Assembly (NCBI GenBank): GCA_023419315.1
Contig: JAEZYE010000031.1
Coordinates: forward strand, 1 to 48,112
Source: Pseudomonadota bacterium
GTDB lineage: Bacteria > Pseudomonadota > Gammaproteobacteria > Xanthomonadales > Xanthomonadaceae
Length of the DNA: 48,112 nucleotides
Direction of reading: 5' to 3'
The notes below the pieces were generated by a model, which saw only the letters and a list, made by a program, of their open reading frames with translations, did not search any database and was not told where the DNA came from. The stretch's first letter is position 1. Each line of letters opens with the position of its first letter. The translations under genes and the position numbers were made by a program. This document shows, piece by piece, positions 1-9,133 of the stretch.

Positions 1-63
1 GGCGATGCGCCGGTGCGCGCTATCCTCGACGCCCGGCTGCGCGCGCAGCGTCGGGGGAAGTGA
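1..63 (+). CDS. 3' end of an upstream gene (partial)
   Basis: The frame is open from the first base and ends at TGA 61-63, giving a 20-residue basic C-terminus rich in Arg. The next gene starts at the adjacent ATG (64), as expected for two genes in one transcript. Too little is visible to name the product. Confidence 0.5.
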   Translation, partial: GDAPVRAILDARLRAQRRGK

Positions 64-543
64 ATGAACGCGACGGCTCAACGTCCGGTGGAACGCTGGC
101 TGGCCCGGTATGCGGACGGCTTCCGCAATGAAGCCAACCGCCGGCTCCACCTGATCGTCGTCCCCGTGCTGGTGTGGACCGCCGTCGCGTTGCTGTGGTG
201 CATCCCGGTGTTCGGCACGTGGATGAAATCCGGCGTATGGGCGGCGCTGGCGATGTTCGCGGCGTGGTCGTTCTACAACCGGATGTCGCGTTCGCTCGGC
301 CTGGGCCTGCTGGGCATGTTCATCGCGATGGCGTGGTTCACACGCTGGCTGGAAAGCGTGCTCGGCCTGCATAACCTGTTCTGGCTGGCGCTGGCCGTGT
401 TCGTGCCGGCGTGGATCGTGCATCTCCTCGGCCTGCGCCTGGAAGCGCGCGATGCCAGTCCGTCGTTCGATCCCGCTCGCGCATTGATTGCTCCGGCGTG
501 GGTCGTGGCGAGCTTCTACCGCGTGATGGGCTGGAAGTACTGA
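64..543 (+). CDS. Mpo1-like (DUF962) membrane protein
   Basis: This 159-residue protein has about four hydrophobic segments. The N-terminal block with N-R-R-L-H followed by a hydrophobic P-x-L-x-W stretch, and a C-terminal block ending in a short Pro/Phe-containing loop and a last hydrophobic helix, resemble the Mpo1/DUF962 family. In yeast this family holds a membrane iron(II) dioxygenase that removes one carbon from 2-hydroxy fatty acids. As I remember the family, the C-terminal block normally reads G-H-x-x-E. Here it reads G-L-R-L-E at about residues 123-127, so one usual histidine may be missing. The ATG directly follows the upstream stop codon, suggesting co-transcription. The fold assignment is reasonable; the enzymatic activity is not established. 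Confidence 0.6.
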   Translation: MNATAQRPVERWLARYADGFRNEANRRLHLIVVPVLVWTAVALLWCIPVFGTWMKSGVWAALAMFAAWSFYNRMSRSLGLGLLGMFIAMAWFTRWLESVLGLHNLFWLALAVFVPAWIVHLLGLRLEARDASPSFDPARALIAPAWVVASFYRVMGWKY

Positions 544-553
544 GCGCAGCCGC

Positions 554-1417
554 TCAACGTTTTTCCACATCGGGTTCGAAGGCGCGCGGCGCATAGCCGA
601 AGTCGCGCCGCGCCGGCGTGATGTCGAACACCAGATCCTCGCGCATGCGTGCGACGGCGGCGTCACCCAGTCCCTTTGCCGCCCCCGAGGCACGCGCCAG
701 TGCCAGCGCGACGCGGAACAGATTCGACGGCAGCAGGAGCAGGCGCGGAGGCGGCTGCACACCGCGCAGCGTGCGCGCCACCATGTCGCGATAGGCGAGC
801 GTTTCCCCGCCCGGCAGTGCATAGCGCTGGCCGAATGTCCCGGGTACGTCGATCACCGCCATCGCCGCGTCCGCAAGATCGGCGACGTGCACCGGCTGGC
901 GCAGGCCGATGGCGTCACGCGGCAGCAGGAAGAACCCGCGCCGCCGCGCCATCTCGACAATCCGGCTCAAGCTGCGATCGCGTCCCGCGCCATACACCAG
1001 CGTGGGACGCAACAAGGTCGCCGTGGCGCCGCGCGCCCGGGCGGCATCGAACACGCGTTGCTCCGCGTGCTGCAATCGGCCGGCGAGATTGCGTTCGGCT
1101 TCGTCGGCGGAATCGCGCTTGGTCTCCAGGCTGGTGGATCCGAACGCAATGATGCGGGGGCACACGATGGGTGATCCGGCATACCACGCCGCGAACAGAT
1201 CCAAGGGGCCGGCGCTGATGATCACGTCCACCGTGTCCGGCAACGACGGCATGGAAGCGAAATCACCGCGATGCCACTGCAAGGTGGCGGATGAGTGCTG
1301 CTCCGTGCGCGACAGCGCATCCACGCGCCAGCCTTCGGCGTGCAGGCGTTGCAGCAGGACCGCACCGATCTGGCCGGTTCCACCGAAAACCAGTGCGTGG
1401 CGTTGCATTGAAGACAT
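554..1417 (-). CDS. NAD(P)-binding SDR-family / epimerase-like protein
   Basis: The protein has an N-terminal Rossmann nucleotide-binding loop (V-F-G-G-T-G-Q-I-G) within its first 20 residues and a later R-P-T-L-V-Y-G-A-G segment, as in extended or atypical short-chain dehydrogenases related to NAD-dependent epimerases. I do not see a clear Tyr-x-x-x-Lys catalytic pair, so it may be an atypical binding or stability member. I chose ATG 1417 because GGAG lies about eight bases upstream; the reading frame is open further, to 1483, but that would run toward the divergent antiporter operon. An internal ATG at 1408 is also possible. The substrate is unknown. Confidence 0.7.
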   Translation of the reverse strand: MSSMQRHALVFGGTGQIGAVLLQRLHAEGWRVDALSRTEQHSSATLQWHRGDFASMPSLPDTVDVIISAGPLDLFAAWYAGSPIVCPRIIAFGSTSLETKRDSADEAERNLAGRLQHAEQRVFDAARARGATATLLRPTLVYGAGRDRSLSRIVEMARRRGFFLLPRDAIGLRQPVHVADLADAAMAVIDVPGTFGQRYALPGGETLAYRDMVARTLRGVQPPPRLLLLPSNLFRVALALARASGAAKGLGDAAVARMREDLVFDITPARRDFGYAPRAFEPDVEKR

Positions 1418-1530
1418 CCGCGGCTCCAGCCGATTCGCTCGGCGCATCGGCACAGCATAGCCACACACGCAGGTGCGCCGCACCCGCCTGTTACACTCGA
1501 AACCGCACCCGCCACGGAAAACGACGACGA

Positions 1531-4365
1531 GTGTCTTCCTTGCTGCTTCCCCTGCTGTGCCTTCCGTTCGTGTTCGCCCTGATCGTGTTTTTCGGGCGGA
1601 CGGCCTCGCGCGGCAATCTTGCCTGGCTAGCTGCCGGCGCGCCGCTGGCGGGCCTGGCGATGCTGGCGCTGATGACGCCGGCCGTGCTCGACGGCCAGAT
1701 CCTGCAGTGGCGCCAGGCGTGGATGCCTCAGTTCGGCATCGCCTTCACGTTGCGCGTGGACGGCCTGGCATGGGCGTTCGCCGGCTTGGTGCTGGCGATC
1801 GGCGCGCTGGTGGTGATGTACGCGCACTACTACCTGGGCCACAAGGATTCCGCCGCGCGCCTGTACGCGTATCTGCTGCTGTTCATGGGATCGATGCTCG
1901 GCGTGGTGCTGTCCGGCGATCTGATCCTGCTGGTGGTGTTCTGGGAACTGACGAGCATCAGCTCGTTCCTGCTGATCGGTTATTGGCACTCGCGCGCGGA
2001 CGCACGCGAGGGTGCGCGCATGTCGCTGGCAATCACCGGCGGCGGCGGGCTTGCGCTGCTTGCCGGCGCGATACTGCTGGGACACATCGCCGGCAGCTTC
2101 CAACTGGATGACATCCTGGCGGCCGGGGAACGGATCCGCGCGCACGCCGCCTATCCGTTGATGCTGACCCTCGTGCTGACCGGCATCTTCACCAAGAGCG
2201 CGCAGTTCCCGTTCCACTTCTGGCTGCCGCATGCGATGGCGGCGCCGACGCCGGTCTCGGCCTATCTTCATTCGGCCACGATGGTGAAAGCGGGCGTGTT
2301 CCTGCTTGCGCGGCTGCACCCCGCGCTCGCCGGCAGCGAACTGTTCTTCTACCTGGTCAGCACGATCGGCGCGATCACGCTGCTGCTTGGCGCCTGGAAC
2401 GCCATCTTCCAGCAGGACATCAAAGGCTTGCTGGCGTATTCGACGATTTCGCATCTGGGCCTGATCACGCTGCTGTTCGGGCTGTCCACGCCGATGGCCG
2501 TCGTCGCTGGCCTGTTCCACATCCTCAACCATGCGCTGTTCAAGGCGTCGCTGTTCATGGCGGCCGGCATCATCGACCACGAAACCGGCACACGCGACAT
2601 GCGCCGGCTCGGCGGCCTGCGGCGATGGCTGCCGGTCACCAGCACGCTGGCGATCATCGCCAGCCTCGCGATGGCCGGCGTGCCGCTGCTCAACGGGTTC
2701 CTGTCGAAGGAAATGTTCTTCGCCGAAACCCTGGACATGTCGCGCGCGCACGACACGATGCGTACGCTCATGAGCCTCATCGCGGTGCTCGCCGGCATTT
2801 TCGCCGTCGCCTACAGCCTGCGTTTCGTGCATGACACCTTCTTCGGGCAAGGGCCGCGCGATATCGCCGTGGAGCCCCACGAACCGGTGCGCTGGATGAA
2901 GATCCCGGTGGAGATCCTCGTCGTGCTCTGCCTCATTGTCGGCATCGTGCCCGGCTGGACCATCGCGCCGATTCTGGAAGCTGCGGTCCGCGGCACGCTG
3001 CGCGGCGAACTGCCGCAATACAGCCTGTCGGTGTGGCACGGCTGGAACCTGCCGTTGCTGATGAGCGCGGTCAGCCTGGTCGGCGGCACGCTGCTCTATC
3101 TCGGCCTGCGCCGTCTGCTGGATCTGCATGCCATCGTGCGCAGTTCGCTCGGCCGCCGCATTTTCCTGTTCAACGTTGAAACGCTGTTCGGCGTGGCCGA
3201 GCGCATGACCCACCGAATCGCCAACGGCAGCGTGCAGCGCAGTCTCGCGTGGGTGGTGCTGGCCGCCATCCTCGTCGCGTCGGCGCCGTTCCTGTCGGGC
3301 GGTGCGGCCCTGCGCTGGCAGCCGCCGCAACCGATGCCGGCGGTGGGCTGGGTGCTGTGGATCGTGTTGATTGCCTGTTCGGTGGTGGCGCTGCGCTGGT
3401 ATCGCCGGCGCCTGGTCGCGCTGATCCTGCTCGGCGGCGCGGGGCTCGCCGTCAGCCTGACCTTCGTGTTCCTGTCCGCTCCGGATCTCGCACTGACGCA
3501 ATTGCTGGTGGAGATGGTGACGCTGCCACTGCTGTTGCTCGGCATGCATTACCTGCCCTTCCGTTCGCCACCCGAGCGTGATCGCCTGCGGCGCTGGCGC
3601 GACATCGTGATCGCGCTGACCGCCGGCATCGGCATTGCCGTGCTCGCCTATGCCGTGATGACGCGGCCGCCTGCTGGCATCGGCGAGGAAATGCTGGCGC
3701 GCGCGCTGCCGGAGGCGTTCGGCCGCAACGTGGTGAACGTCATCCTCGTCGACTTCCGCGGCTTCGATACCTTCGGCGAGATCACCGTGTTCGGCATTGC
3801 CGCGCTGCTCGTGCATGCGCTGCTGCGGCGCGCACGGCTGGCGCCGGACAAGGTCATGCCCGGCCCGCCAATCGCCCTGCCCGTGCCGGCGGATCTTGCG
3901 CAGCTCATGTTCCCGCTCACGCTCACGGTGTCGTTCTTCCTCTTCCTGCGCGGGCACAACGCGCCGGGAGGCGGCTTCATCGCCGGCCTCGTGCTCGCCG
4001 TTCCGCTGTTGATCCAGTACGTCATACAGGGCGCGGCCTCGGTGGAATCGCGCTTCGGTTTCGACTACGTCCGCTGCATCGGCATCGGGTTGCTCGCCGC
4101 GGGCGCAACCGGACTGGCGCCGATGCTGCTCGGCTATCCCTTCCTCACCAGCGGCCATGTCGGCTGGACGCTGCCTCTGATCGGCGAACTGGAACTGACC
4201 AGTGCGATGGGCTTCGATCTGGGCGTGTATCTCGTGGTCTTCGGCGGCGCGATGCTGATTCTTTCGATGATGGGCACCATCAAGCCTTCGCGGACGCGCG
4301 TTGCGGTCGCGGGGGTGATTGATCCGGCCGGTCGTTCTCTGCGCACCGGGGAGGTCGAATCCTGA
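1531..4365 (+). CDS. mnhA: Mrp-type Na+/H+ antiporter subunit A with fused subunit B domain
   Basis: This 944-residue, many-helix membrane protein belongs to the complex-I-like antiporter subunits. Glu139 sits in a V-F-W-E-L-T-S helix and Lys222 in F-T-K-S-A-Q-F-P, the pair expected in the proton/sodium path. The last 150 or so residues contain G-H-N-A-P-G-G-G-F-I-A-G, the hallmark of MnhB, so subunit B is fused to A; no separate B gene is present. Fused A/B is common in proteobacteria. The start is GTG 1531, chosen because it aligns with the first hydrophobic helix; the Shine-Dalgarno is weak. First gene of a six-gene operon; its TGA overlaps the next ATG by one base. The complex sits in the inner membrane and exports Na+ (or K+) in exchange for protons. 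Confidence 0.93.
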   Translation: MSSLLLPLLCLPFVFALIVFFGRTASRGNLAWLAAGAPLAGLAMLALMTPAVLDGQILQWRQAWMPQFGIAFTLRVDGLAWAFAGLVLAIGALVVMYAHYYLGHKDSAARLYAYLLLFMGSMLGVVLSGDLILLVVFWELTSISSFLLIGYWHSRADAREGARMSLAITGGGGLALLAGAILLGHIAGSFQLDDILAAGERIRAHAAYPLMLTLVLTGIFTKSAQFPFHFWLPHAMAAPTPVSAYLHSATMVKAGVFLLARLHPALAGSELFFYLVSTIGAITLLLGAWNAIFQQDIKGLLAYSTISHLGLITLLFGLSTPMAVVAGLFHILNHALFKASLFMAAGIIDHETGTRDMRRLGGLRRWLPVTSTLAIIASLAMAGVPLLNGFLSKEMFFAETLDMSRAHDTMRTLMSLIAVLAGIFAVAYSLRFVHDTFFGQGPRDIAVEPHEPVRWMKIPVEILVVLCLIVGIVPGWTIAPILEAAVRGTLRGELPQYSLSVWHGWNLPLLMSAVSLVGGTLLYLGLRRLLDLHAIVRSSLGRRIFLFNVETLFGVAERMTHRIANGSVQRSLAWVVLAAILVASAPFLSGGAALRWQPPQPMPAVGWVLWIVLIACSVVALRWYRRRLVALILLGGAGLAVSLTFVFLSAPDLALTQLLVEMVTLPLLLLGMHYLPFRSPPERDRLRRWRDIVIALTAGIGIAVLAYAVMTRPPAGIGEEMLARALPEAFGRNVVNVILVDFRGFDTFGEITVFGIAALLVHALLRRARLAPDKVMPGPPIALPVPADLAQLMFPLTLTVSFFLFLRGHNAPGGGFIAGLVLAVPLLIQYVIQGAASVESRFGFDYVRCIGIGLLAAGATGLAPMLLGYPFLTSGHVGWTLPLIGELELTSAMGFDLGVYLVVFGGAMLILSMMGTIKPSRTRVAVAGVIDPAGRSLRTGEVES

Positions 4366-4748
4366 TGGAACTCGCCATCGCCAGCGCCATCGGCATGCTC
4401 ACCGCGTCCGGCGTCTATCTGATGCTGCGCGCACGCATGTTCGACGTGATCCTCGGCATGACGCTGCTCTCGTACGCGACCAACCTGCTGATCTTCGCCA
4501 GCGGACGCGTGGTGTCCGGAAAGCCGCCGGTGCTGCGCGACGGGCTGCCGAACACGCTGGCGCATTACACCGATCCGCTGCCGCAGGCGCTGGTGCTGAC
4601 GGCGATCGTCATCGCCTTCGCGATGACCGCGGTCAGCATCGTCATCGCGGTGCGCAGCCGCGGCGACAGTGGCTCCGATCACGTGGATGGCAGCGTCGGC
4701 GAACAGCGCCGCGCGAGCCGCCTGCTCAAGCGCAGGAGCAAGCCATGA
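4365..4748 (+). CDS. mnhC: Mrp Na+/H+ antiporter subunit C
   Basis: The 127-residue product has three hydrophobic helices and resembles NuoK, the complex I subunit, as MrpC does. The motif S-Y-A-T-N-L-L-I-F and the later D-P-L-P-Q-A-L-V-L-T-A-I-V-I segment are typical of MnhC. Its start overlaps the mnhA stop by one base (TGATG) and its stop overlaps the mnhD start by four bases (ATGA), so translation is probably coupled. The basic C-terminal tail (about 25 residues) is longer than the core needs. Confidence 0.92.
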   Translation: MELAIASAIGMLTASGVYLMLRARMFDVILGMTLLSYATNLLIFASGRVVSGKPPVLRDGLPNTLAHYTDPLPQALVLTAIVIAFAMTAVSIVIAVRSRGDSGSDHVDGSVGEQRRASRLLKRRSKP

Positions 4749-6286
4749 ACCACCTGCCGATGTGGGCGGTGCTGGTGCCCTTGCTGGCCGGCGCGCTGGC
4801 CCTGCTCGCCGAGCGCCGGCGCTACGGCATGGCGCCACAGCGCGCCATCGCCTGGGTTTCGATCGCCACGCAGTTGTCCGTTGCGTGCGCGTTGCTGCAT
4901 GAAGTGGATCAGGGCCGCGTGCTGGTCTATCTGCTGGGCGATTGGCCGGCGCGGCTCGGCATCAGCCTGATGGTGGATCGGCTGTCGGCGTGGATGGTGC
5001 TGGTCGGCGTCCTGCTGGCGGCCGCCTGCCTGCTCCACGCCTGTGCCGGCTGGGATCGCCGCGCGCCGCATTTCCATGCGTTCTTCCAGTTCCAGCTGAT
5101 GGGCTTGAACGGTGCCTTCCTGACCGGCGACCTGTTCAACCTGTTCGTGTTCTTCGAGGTCCTGCTCATTGCCTCGTACGGCCTGCTGCTCAGCGGTGGA
5201 CGTGGCGAGCGCATGCGCGCGGGATTCCACTATGTCAGCGTCAACATCGCCGGCTCGACCCTGTTCCTGATGGCGCTGGGCCTGCTGTACGGGCTGCTCG
5301 GCACGCTCAACATGGCGGAGATGGCCAGCCGCATCGCGCAGGCGCCGGCCGGGGATCTGGTGTTGATCCAGGCGGCCGGCGGCTTGCTCCTGCTGGTGTT
5401 CTGCATCAAGGCGGCATTGCTGCCGGTGTATCTCTGGTTGCCGGACACCTATACGCATGCACCGGCGCCCGTGGCGGCGCTGTTCGCGGTGATGACCAAG
5501 GTGGGGCTGTATTCCCTGCTGCGCACGTGTTCGCTGCTGTTCGGAACGTCGGCCGGCGAACTGGCCGGCTTCGCGTGGCCTTGGCTGCTACCGGCAGGCG
5601 TGGCGACGCTCGCGCTGGCGTCGCTCGGCGTGATGGCTGCCGTAAAGCTGCGCATGCTCGCCGCGTATCTCGTGCTCGCGTCCGCCGCCACGCTGGTGAT
5701 TGCGTTCGCGGTGGCGGATGAAGCGGCGACCGGTGCCGGCTTGTACTACCTGGCCCACAGCACGTTCGCCGGCGCGGCGCTTTTCCTGATCGCCGATCTC
5801 GTGCGCCGCCGCCGCGGCGCGGCGGGCGATCGCAACGATCGCGTGCAGCCGGTCATGGGTCGCACGCTCCCGGGCATCCTGTTCCTGATTGCGGCGATCT
5901 CGCTGGCCGGACTGCCGCCGCTGTCGGGCTTCGTCGGCAAGCTCGCCCTGCTGCTGGCGACGGTGGAGCACCGGGGCGTCTGGATCGTCCTGCTGGCCAG
6001 CAGTTTCCTGATTCTGGTCGGCGTATCGCGCGCGGGCACGCGCCTGTTCTGGCGCACGCCTGCCGATGCCAGATCGGCACCGGTGCAGACCGGCCCGCGG
6101 CAGGCCACCGAAGCGCCCGCGCGTTCGCTGGAAACGGCCGCGACATGGCTGCTGATCGGCTACGGCGTGGCGATGACGCTCGCCGCTGCGCCCATCCTCG
6201 ATTACACGCGTGCAGCGGCAGAACAGTTGCAGTCGCCACCGACGTATATCGAACACGTCCGCCAGCAGCCGCCGGTGCTGAGGTAA
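4745..6286 (+). CDS. mnhD: Mrp Na+/H+ antiporter subunit D
   Basis: This 513-residue polytopic membrane protein is of the NuoN/NuoL/MrpD type. Glu138 (F-F-E-V-L-L) and Lys222 (F-C-I-K-A-A-L-L-P) match the conserved charged pair essential in characterised MrpD proteins. The segment L-P-D-T-Y-T-H-A-P-A-P-V with K-V-G-L-Y is typical. The start is fixed by the ATGA overlap with mnhC. Six bases after its stop comes mnhE. Confidence 0.93.
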   Translation: MNHLPMWAVLVPLLAGALALLAERRRYGMAPQRAIAWVSIATQLSVACALLHEVDQGRVLVYLLGDWPARLGISLMVDRLSAWMVLVGVLLAAACLLHACAGWDRRAPHFHAFFQFQLMGLNGAFLTGDLFNLFVFFEVLLIASYGLLLSGGRGERMRAGFHYVSVNIAGSTLFLMALGLLYGLLGTLNMAEMASRIAQAPAGDLVLIQAAGGLLLLVFCIKAALLPVYLWLPDTYTHAPAPVAALFAVMTKVGLYSLLRTCSLLFGTSAGELAGFAWPWLLPAGVATLALASLGVMAAVKLRMLAAYLVLASAATLVIAFAVADEAATGAGLYYLAHSTFAGAALFLIADLVRRRRGAAGDRNDRVQPVMGRTLPGILFLIAAISLAGLPPLSGFVGKLALLLATVEHRGVWIVLLASSFLILVGVSRAGTRLFWRTPADARSAPVQTGPRQATEAPARSLETAATWLLIGYGVAMTLAAAPILDYTRAAAEQLQSPPTYIEHVRQQPPVLR

Positions 6287-6291
6287 CGATC

Positions 6292-6777
6292 ATGAGACGC
6301 TGGATCCCTTCCTTGCCGCTGAGCATCGTCGTCTTCAGCTTCTGGCTGCTGATGAACTCGGAGATCAGCTGGGGCCATACGGTGATGGCGCTGCTGCTCG
6401 CGTTCGTCGTGCCGCTGTTCGCCGCGCGGCTGGATCGCGAATTCGCCCGCATCGGCCGCCTGCGCAGCGTGCCGCGCATGATGTGGATTCTCGGCTGGGA
6501 CATCGTGCACTCCAACATCGAAGTCGCACGCCGGGTGCTCGGCAGCGAATCGCGCATCACGCCGGGTTTCATCTGGGTGCCGCTGGACATCGCCAACATC
6601 CACGGCATCGCCGCGCTGACCAGCATCATCACGTTGACGCCGGGCACCGTCTCGGCCGTGCTGTCGGAGGATCGCCGGCACCTGCTGGTGCACGTGTTCA
6701 ACCTGAAGGATCCGCAGGTGGTGATCGATCAGATCAAGCAACGCTACGAGACGCCGCTGATGGAGATATTCCCGTGA
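6292..6777 (+). CDS. mnhE: Mrp Na+/H+ antiporter subunit E
   Basis: The 161-residue product has two N-terminal hydrophobic helices followed by a cytoplasmic domain containing I-T-L-T-P-G-T-V-S, the characteristic MnhE motif. Length is usual for the family. ATG 6292 lies six bases after the mnhD stop; the reading frame is open further upstream only within mnhD. Its TGA overlaps the GTG start of mnhF. Confidence 0.92.
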   Translation: MRRWIPSLPLSIVVFSFWLLMNSEISWGHTVMALLLAFVVPLFAARLDREFARIGRLRSVPRMMWILGWDIVHSNIEVARRVLGSESRITPGFIWVPLDIANIHGIAALTSIITLTPGTVSAVLSEDRRHLLVHVFNLKDPQVVIDQIKQRYETPLMEIFP

Positions 6778-7058
6778 CGCCCGCTTCCCTCATCTCGGCC
6801 GCCATCGTGGTGTCGATGCATGTCGTCGGCCTCGCGATGCTGCTGGCGCTGGTGCGGCTGCTGCGCGGGCCGACCGTGCCCGACCGCATCCTCGCGCTCG
6901 ATACGCTGTTCGTGGCGACCATCGCCGAGCTGATGCTGTTCGGCCTGTACCTGGACACGGCGATCTATTTCGAGGCGGCACTGATCATCGCGATGCTCGG
7001 CTTCGTGGGCACGGTCGTGCTGAGCAAATACATCCTGCGCCGGGACATCGTCGAATGA
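6774..7058 (+). CDS. mnhF: Mrp Na+/H+ antiporter subunit F
   Basis: The 94-residue product has three helices and the motif R-L-L-R-G-P-T-V-P-D-R-I-L-A-L-D, diagnostic of MnhF. The start is GTG 6774 within a GTGA overlap with mnhE, a common arrangement in this operon type. Its stop overlaps the mnhG ATG by four bases. Confidence 0.92.
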   Translation: MTPASLISAAIVVSMHVVGLAMLLALVRLLRGPTVPDRILALDTLFVATIAELMLFGLYLDTAIYFEAALIIAMLGFVGTVVLSKYILRRDIVE

Positions 7059-7423
7059 GCTGGCTCGTCGCCGTGCTGGTCGTCGTGCTGCTCGCCAGCG
7101 GCAGCTTCTTCATCCTGGTCGGTTCGTACGGCTTGCTGAAGCTGTCGGACTTCTTCAAGCGCCTGCACGCGCCGACCAAGGCCAGCACGCTGGGCGTGGG
7201 CTGCGTGCTGCTGGCTTCGGTGAGCTATCACCTGTTCCTCGGGCAGGATCCACAACCACGCGAACTGCTGGTCACCGCATTCCTGTTCATCACCGCGCCG
7301 ATCAGCGCGCACCTGATGGCGAAGGCCGCGCTGTCACTGAAGATGGCCGAACGTCCGCCGCTGCCTTCGGAGCAGGACCACGCCGCGGGCGAACCTCCGC
7401 CGCCCGTTCCACCGGCCGACTGA
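7055..7423 (+). CDS. mnhG: Mrp Na+/H+ antiporter subunit G
   Basis: The 122-residue product has three helices and the MnhG segment G-L-L-K-L-S-D-F-F-K-R-L-H-A-P-T-K. The C-terminus is Pro-rich. It is the last gene of the antiporter operon and ends exactly where the convergent Ca2+/Na+ antiporter gene ends: the two stop codons are adjacent (7421-7426) with no intergenic base. Confidence 0.92.
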   Translation: MSWLVAVLVVVLLASGSFFILVGSYGLLKLSDFFKRLHAPTKASTLGVGCVLLASVSYHLFLGQDPQPRELLVTAFLFITAPISAHLMAKAALSLKMAERPPLPSEQDHAAGEPPPPVPPAD

Positions 7424-8371
7424 TCAGCCCAGCAAAGCAAGCTCCAGCACGACCCAGCCCGCGAACGCCGCGAGCAATACACCGCCTTCGCCCCGGCTGA
7501 TGCGCAGATCGCCGCGCAACAGCGGGTACAGCACCACGACGAACGCCAGTGCAGTCGGCAATTCCAGCCGGACGAAGGATTCGGGCAGCGGAAACGGGCG
7601 GAACGCCGCCATGCCACCGATGATCGCCAGCAGGTTGAACAGGCTGGAGCCGATGACGTGGCCGGCGACCATGTCGCCCTGCCCGCGCCTCGCGGCCGCC
7701 ACGGCCGCCGCGACTTCGGGCAAGGCGGTGGCGATGGCGACGGGCAGCAAGCCGGTCAGCAGCGGCGACAGCCCCAGCTGCGCGCCGATCACGCCGGCCG
7801 AACCGACCAGCCATCGCGCGCCGTAATACAGCAACACGGCGGCGACGACAAAACGCAGCAGGTTGAGCCAGAGCGCATCGCGGGTACCGGCATAGCCGCT
7901 GATCGTCTCGCGCAGTTCGACGGGTTCATGCCGCGCACGTGCGAGCAGGAAGGCCACCATCGCCACGAAACCCGACAGCAGCACGATGCCTTCGATGCGG
8001 CTGATGACGCCGTCCAGTCCGAAGACCATGAGCACCAGCGTCGCGATCGCCAGCAGGATCAGCAGCGGCGACAGCGTCCGGCTGCGCACGATCAGCGGTG
8101 CGGCCAGCGCCGCCAGGCCCAGGGTCAATCCGAGGTTGACGATGTTGCTGCCCACCGCGTTGCCCAGCGCCATGTCCTGCGCACCTACCCAGATCGCGCG
8201 GGCATTGACCGCCAGTTCCGGCAACGACGTGCCGAACGCGATCAGCAGCAGGCCGGCGACGAATGGCGAGGCGCCCAGCCGCTGCGCCAGGCCGGAAGCG
8301 CCCTTGACGATCGAATCGCCGCCGAGTGCGAGCAGCACCCATCCCAGCAAGAACCAGCCCCAGGCTTCCAT
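7424..8371 (-). CDS. Calcium/sodium antiporter, CaCA family (YrbG-like)
   Basis: This 315-residue protein has about ten membrane helices arranged as two inverted halves. Each half carries an alpha repeat: G-T-S-L-P-E-L-A with G-N-A-V-G-S-N-I-V-N in the first, and A-T-A-L-P-E-V-A with G-H-V-I-G-S-S-L-F-N in the second. The glutamates in the repeats bind cation in characterised exchangers. It likely exchanges Na+ for Ca2+ across the inner membrane. It lies tail-to-tail with the Mrp operon; both handle sodium, but on opposite transcripts. Confidence 0.9.
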   Translation of the reverse strand: MEAWGWFLLGWVLLALGGDSIVKGASGLAQRLGASPFVAGLLLIAFGTSLPELAVNARAIWVGAQDMALGNAVGSNIVNLGLTLGLAALAAPLIVRSRTLSPLLILLAIATLVLMVFGLDGVISRIEGIVLLSGFVAMVAFLLARARHEPVELRETISGYAGTRDALWLNLLRFVVAAVLLYYGARWLVGSAGVIGAQLGLSPLLTGLLPVAIATALPEVAAAVAAARRGQGDMVAGHVIGSSLFNLLAIIGGMAAFRPFPLPESFVRLELPTALAFVVVLYPLLRGDLRISRGEGGVLLAAFAGWVVLELALLG

Positions 8372-8428
8372 TCGAGCTCTCCGCTTCGTTGGTCCCGCCG
8401 ATTCTATGCGCGCGCGGGGCCGTGTGCG

Positions 8429-9070
8429 TCAGCTGCATCCCTCCACATAATCCACCTGCGGCGAGAGGCCGACGCGCCAGCCGATGACCTTGTGCGCGGC
8501 GTCGGTCTCGAAAACCAGTCGGGTCGGGGCGACGCCGTGCGTATCGATGGCCAGATACTGCGCGCCCTCGACGTACTTGTGCGGCGTCGCCTGCAGTTCG
8601 TTGCGATACAGCGCCTGCAGTGCCTCGACCGTCATGCCGACCTTGCCGCCACCGGGCGCGGCTTCCTTCGTGCTGCCCACGTCGTAGCGGACGAAGCGAT
8701 CGTTCTCGATCATGAAAGCCAGTTCCTTGCCGTCCTTCGCCCATTTCGGTACCAGGTAGTGGCAGGTGTCGCTGTCGTTTCCGAGCGGCTTGAGCTCGCC
8801 GCCCCAGGCGGCCTTCGCTTCGGCGGACGTGCTGCCCAGCTTCATGTCGCCATAGCCCGCCAGCGCAGCCTGCTGTGCCGGATCCTGCGCAAGCGGCGGC
8901 GATGTCCCGGCCGCGGGCGCCAGCGGTGCGGCAGGTTCCGGGGGTGTGGTCGTTGCGGCGGGAGCGGTGGTCGCAGGCGCCGTTTCCGCGGCGGTATCGG
9001 TCGGGGGTGCGGGCTGGCAGGCGGCCAGCGCGCTCGCCAGGGCGATGCTGAGGGGGATATGCGGCTTCAT
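8429..9070 (-). CDS. Predicted lipoprotein of unknown function
   Basis: The 213-residue product starts with a lipoprotein signal peptide whose lipobox is L-A-A-C, with Cys at residue 18. A low-complexity linker of Ala, Pro and Thr follows (about residues 20-65), then a folded domain with G-Y-G-D-M-K-L-G and Cys residues near 103 and 212 that could form a disulfide. The soluble domain probably sits in the periplasm, tethered to a membrane. I do not recognise the domain. Confidence 0.8.
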   Translation of the reverse strand: MKPHIPLSIALASALAACQPAPPTDTAAETAPATTAPAATTTPPEPAAPLAPAAGTSPPLAQDPAQQAALAGYGDMKLGSTSAEAKAAWGGELKPLGNDSDTCHYLVPKWAKDGKELAFMIENDRFVRYDVGSTKEAAPGGGKVGMTVEALQALYRNELQATPHKYVEGAQYLAIDTHGVAPTRLVFETDAAHKVIGWRVGLSPQVDYVEGCS

Positions 9071-9133
9071 GATCGCGGGTTCCGTGGGAAGAGCCGCAGC
9101 CTAGCGCGCTGCCGTGAAAGCGCCGCGAATGGA

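Noticed and set aside
1627..4158. An 843-codon open frame antisense to mnhA
   Set aside because: It mirrors the codon structure of a GC-rich gene on the opposite strand. The product is a Gln/Arg/His-rich sequence with no recognisable domain, whereas mnhA is a clear family member.
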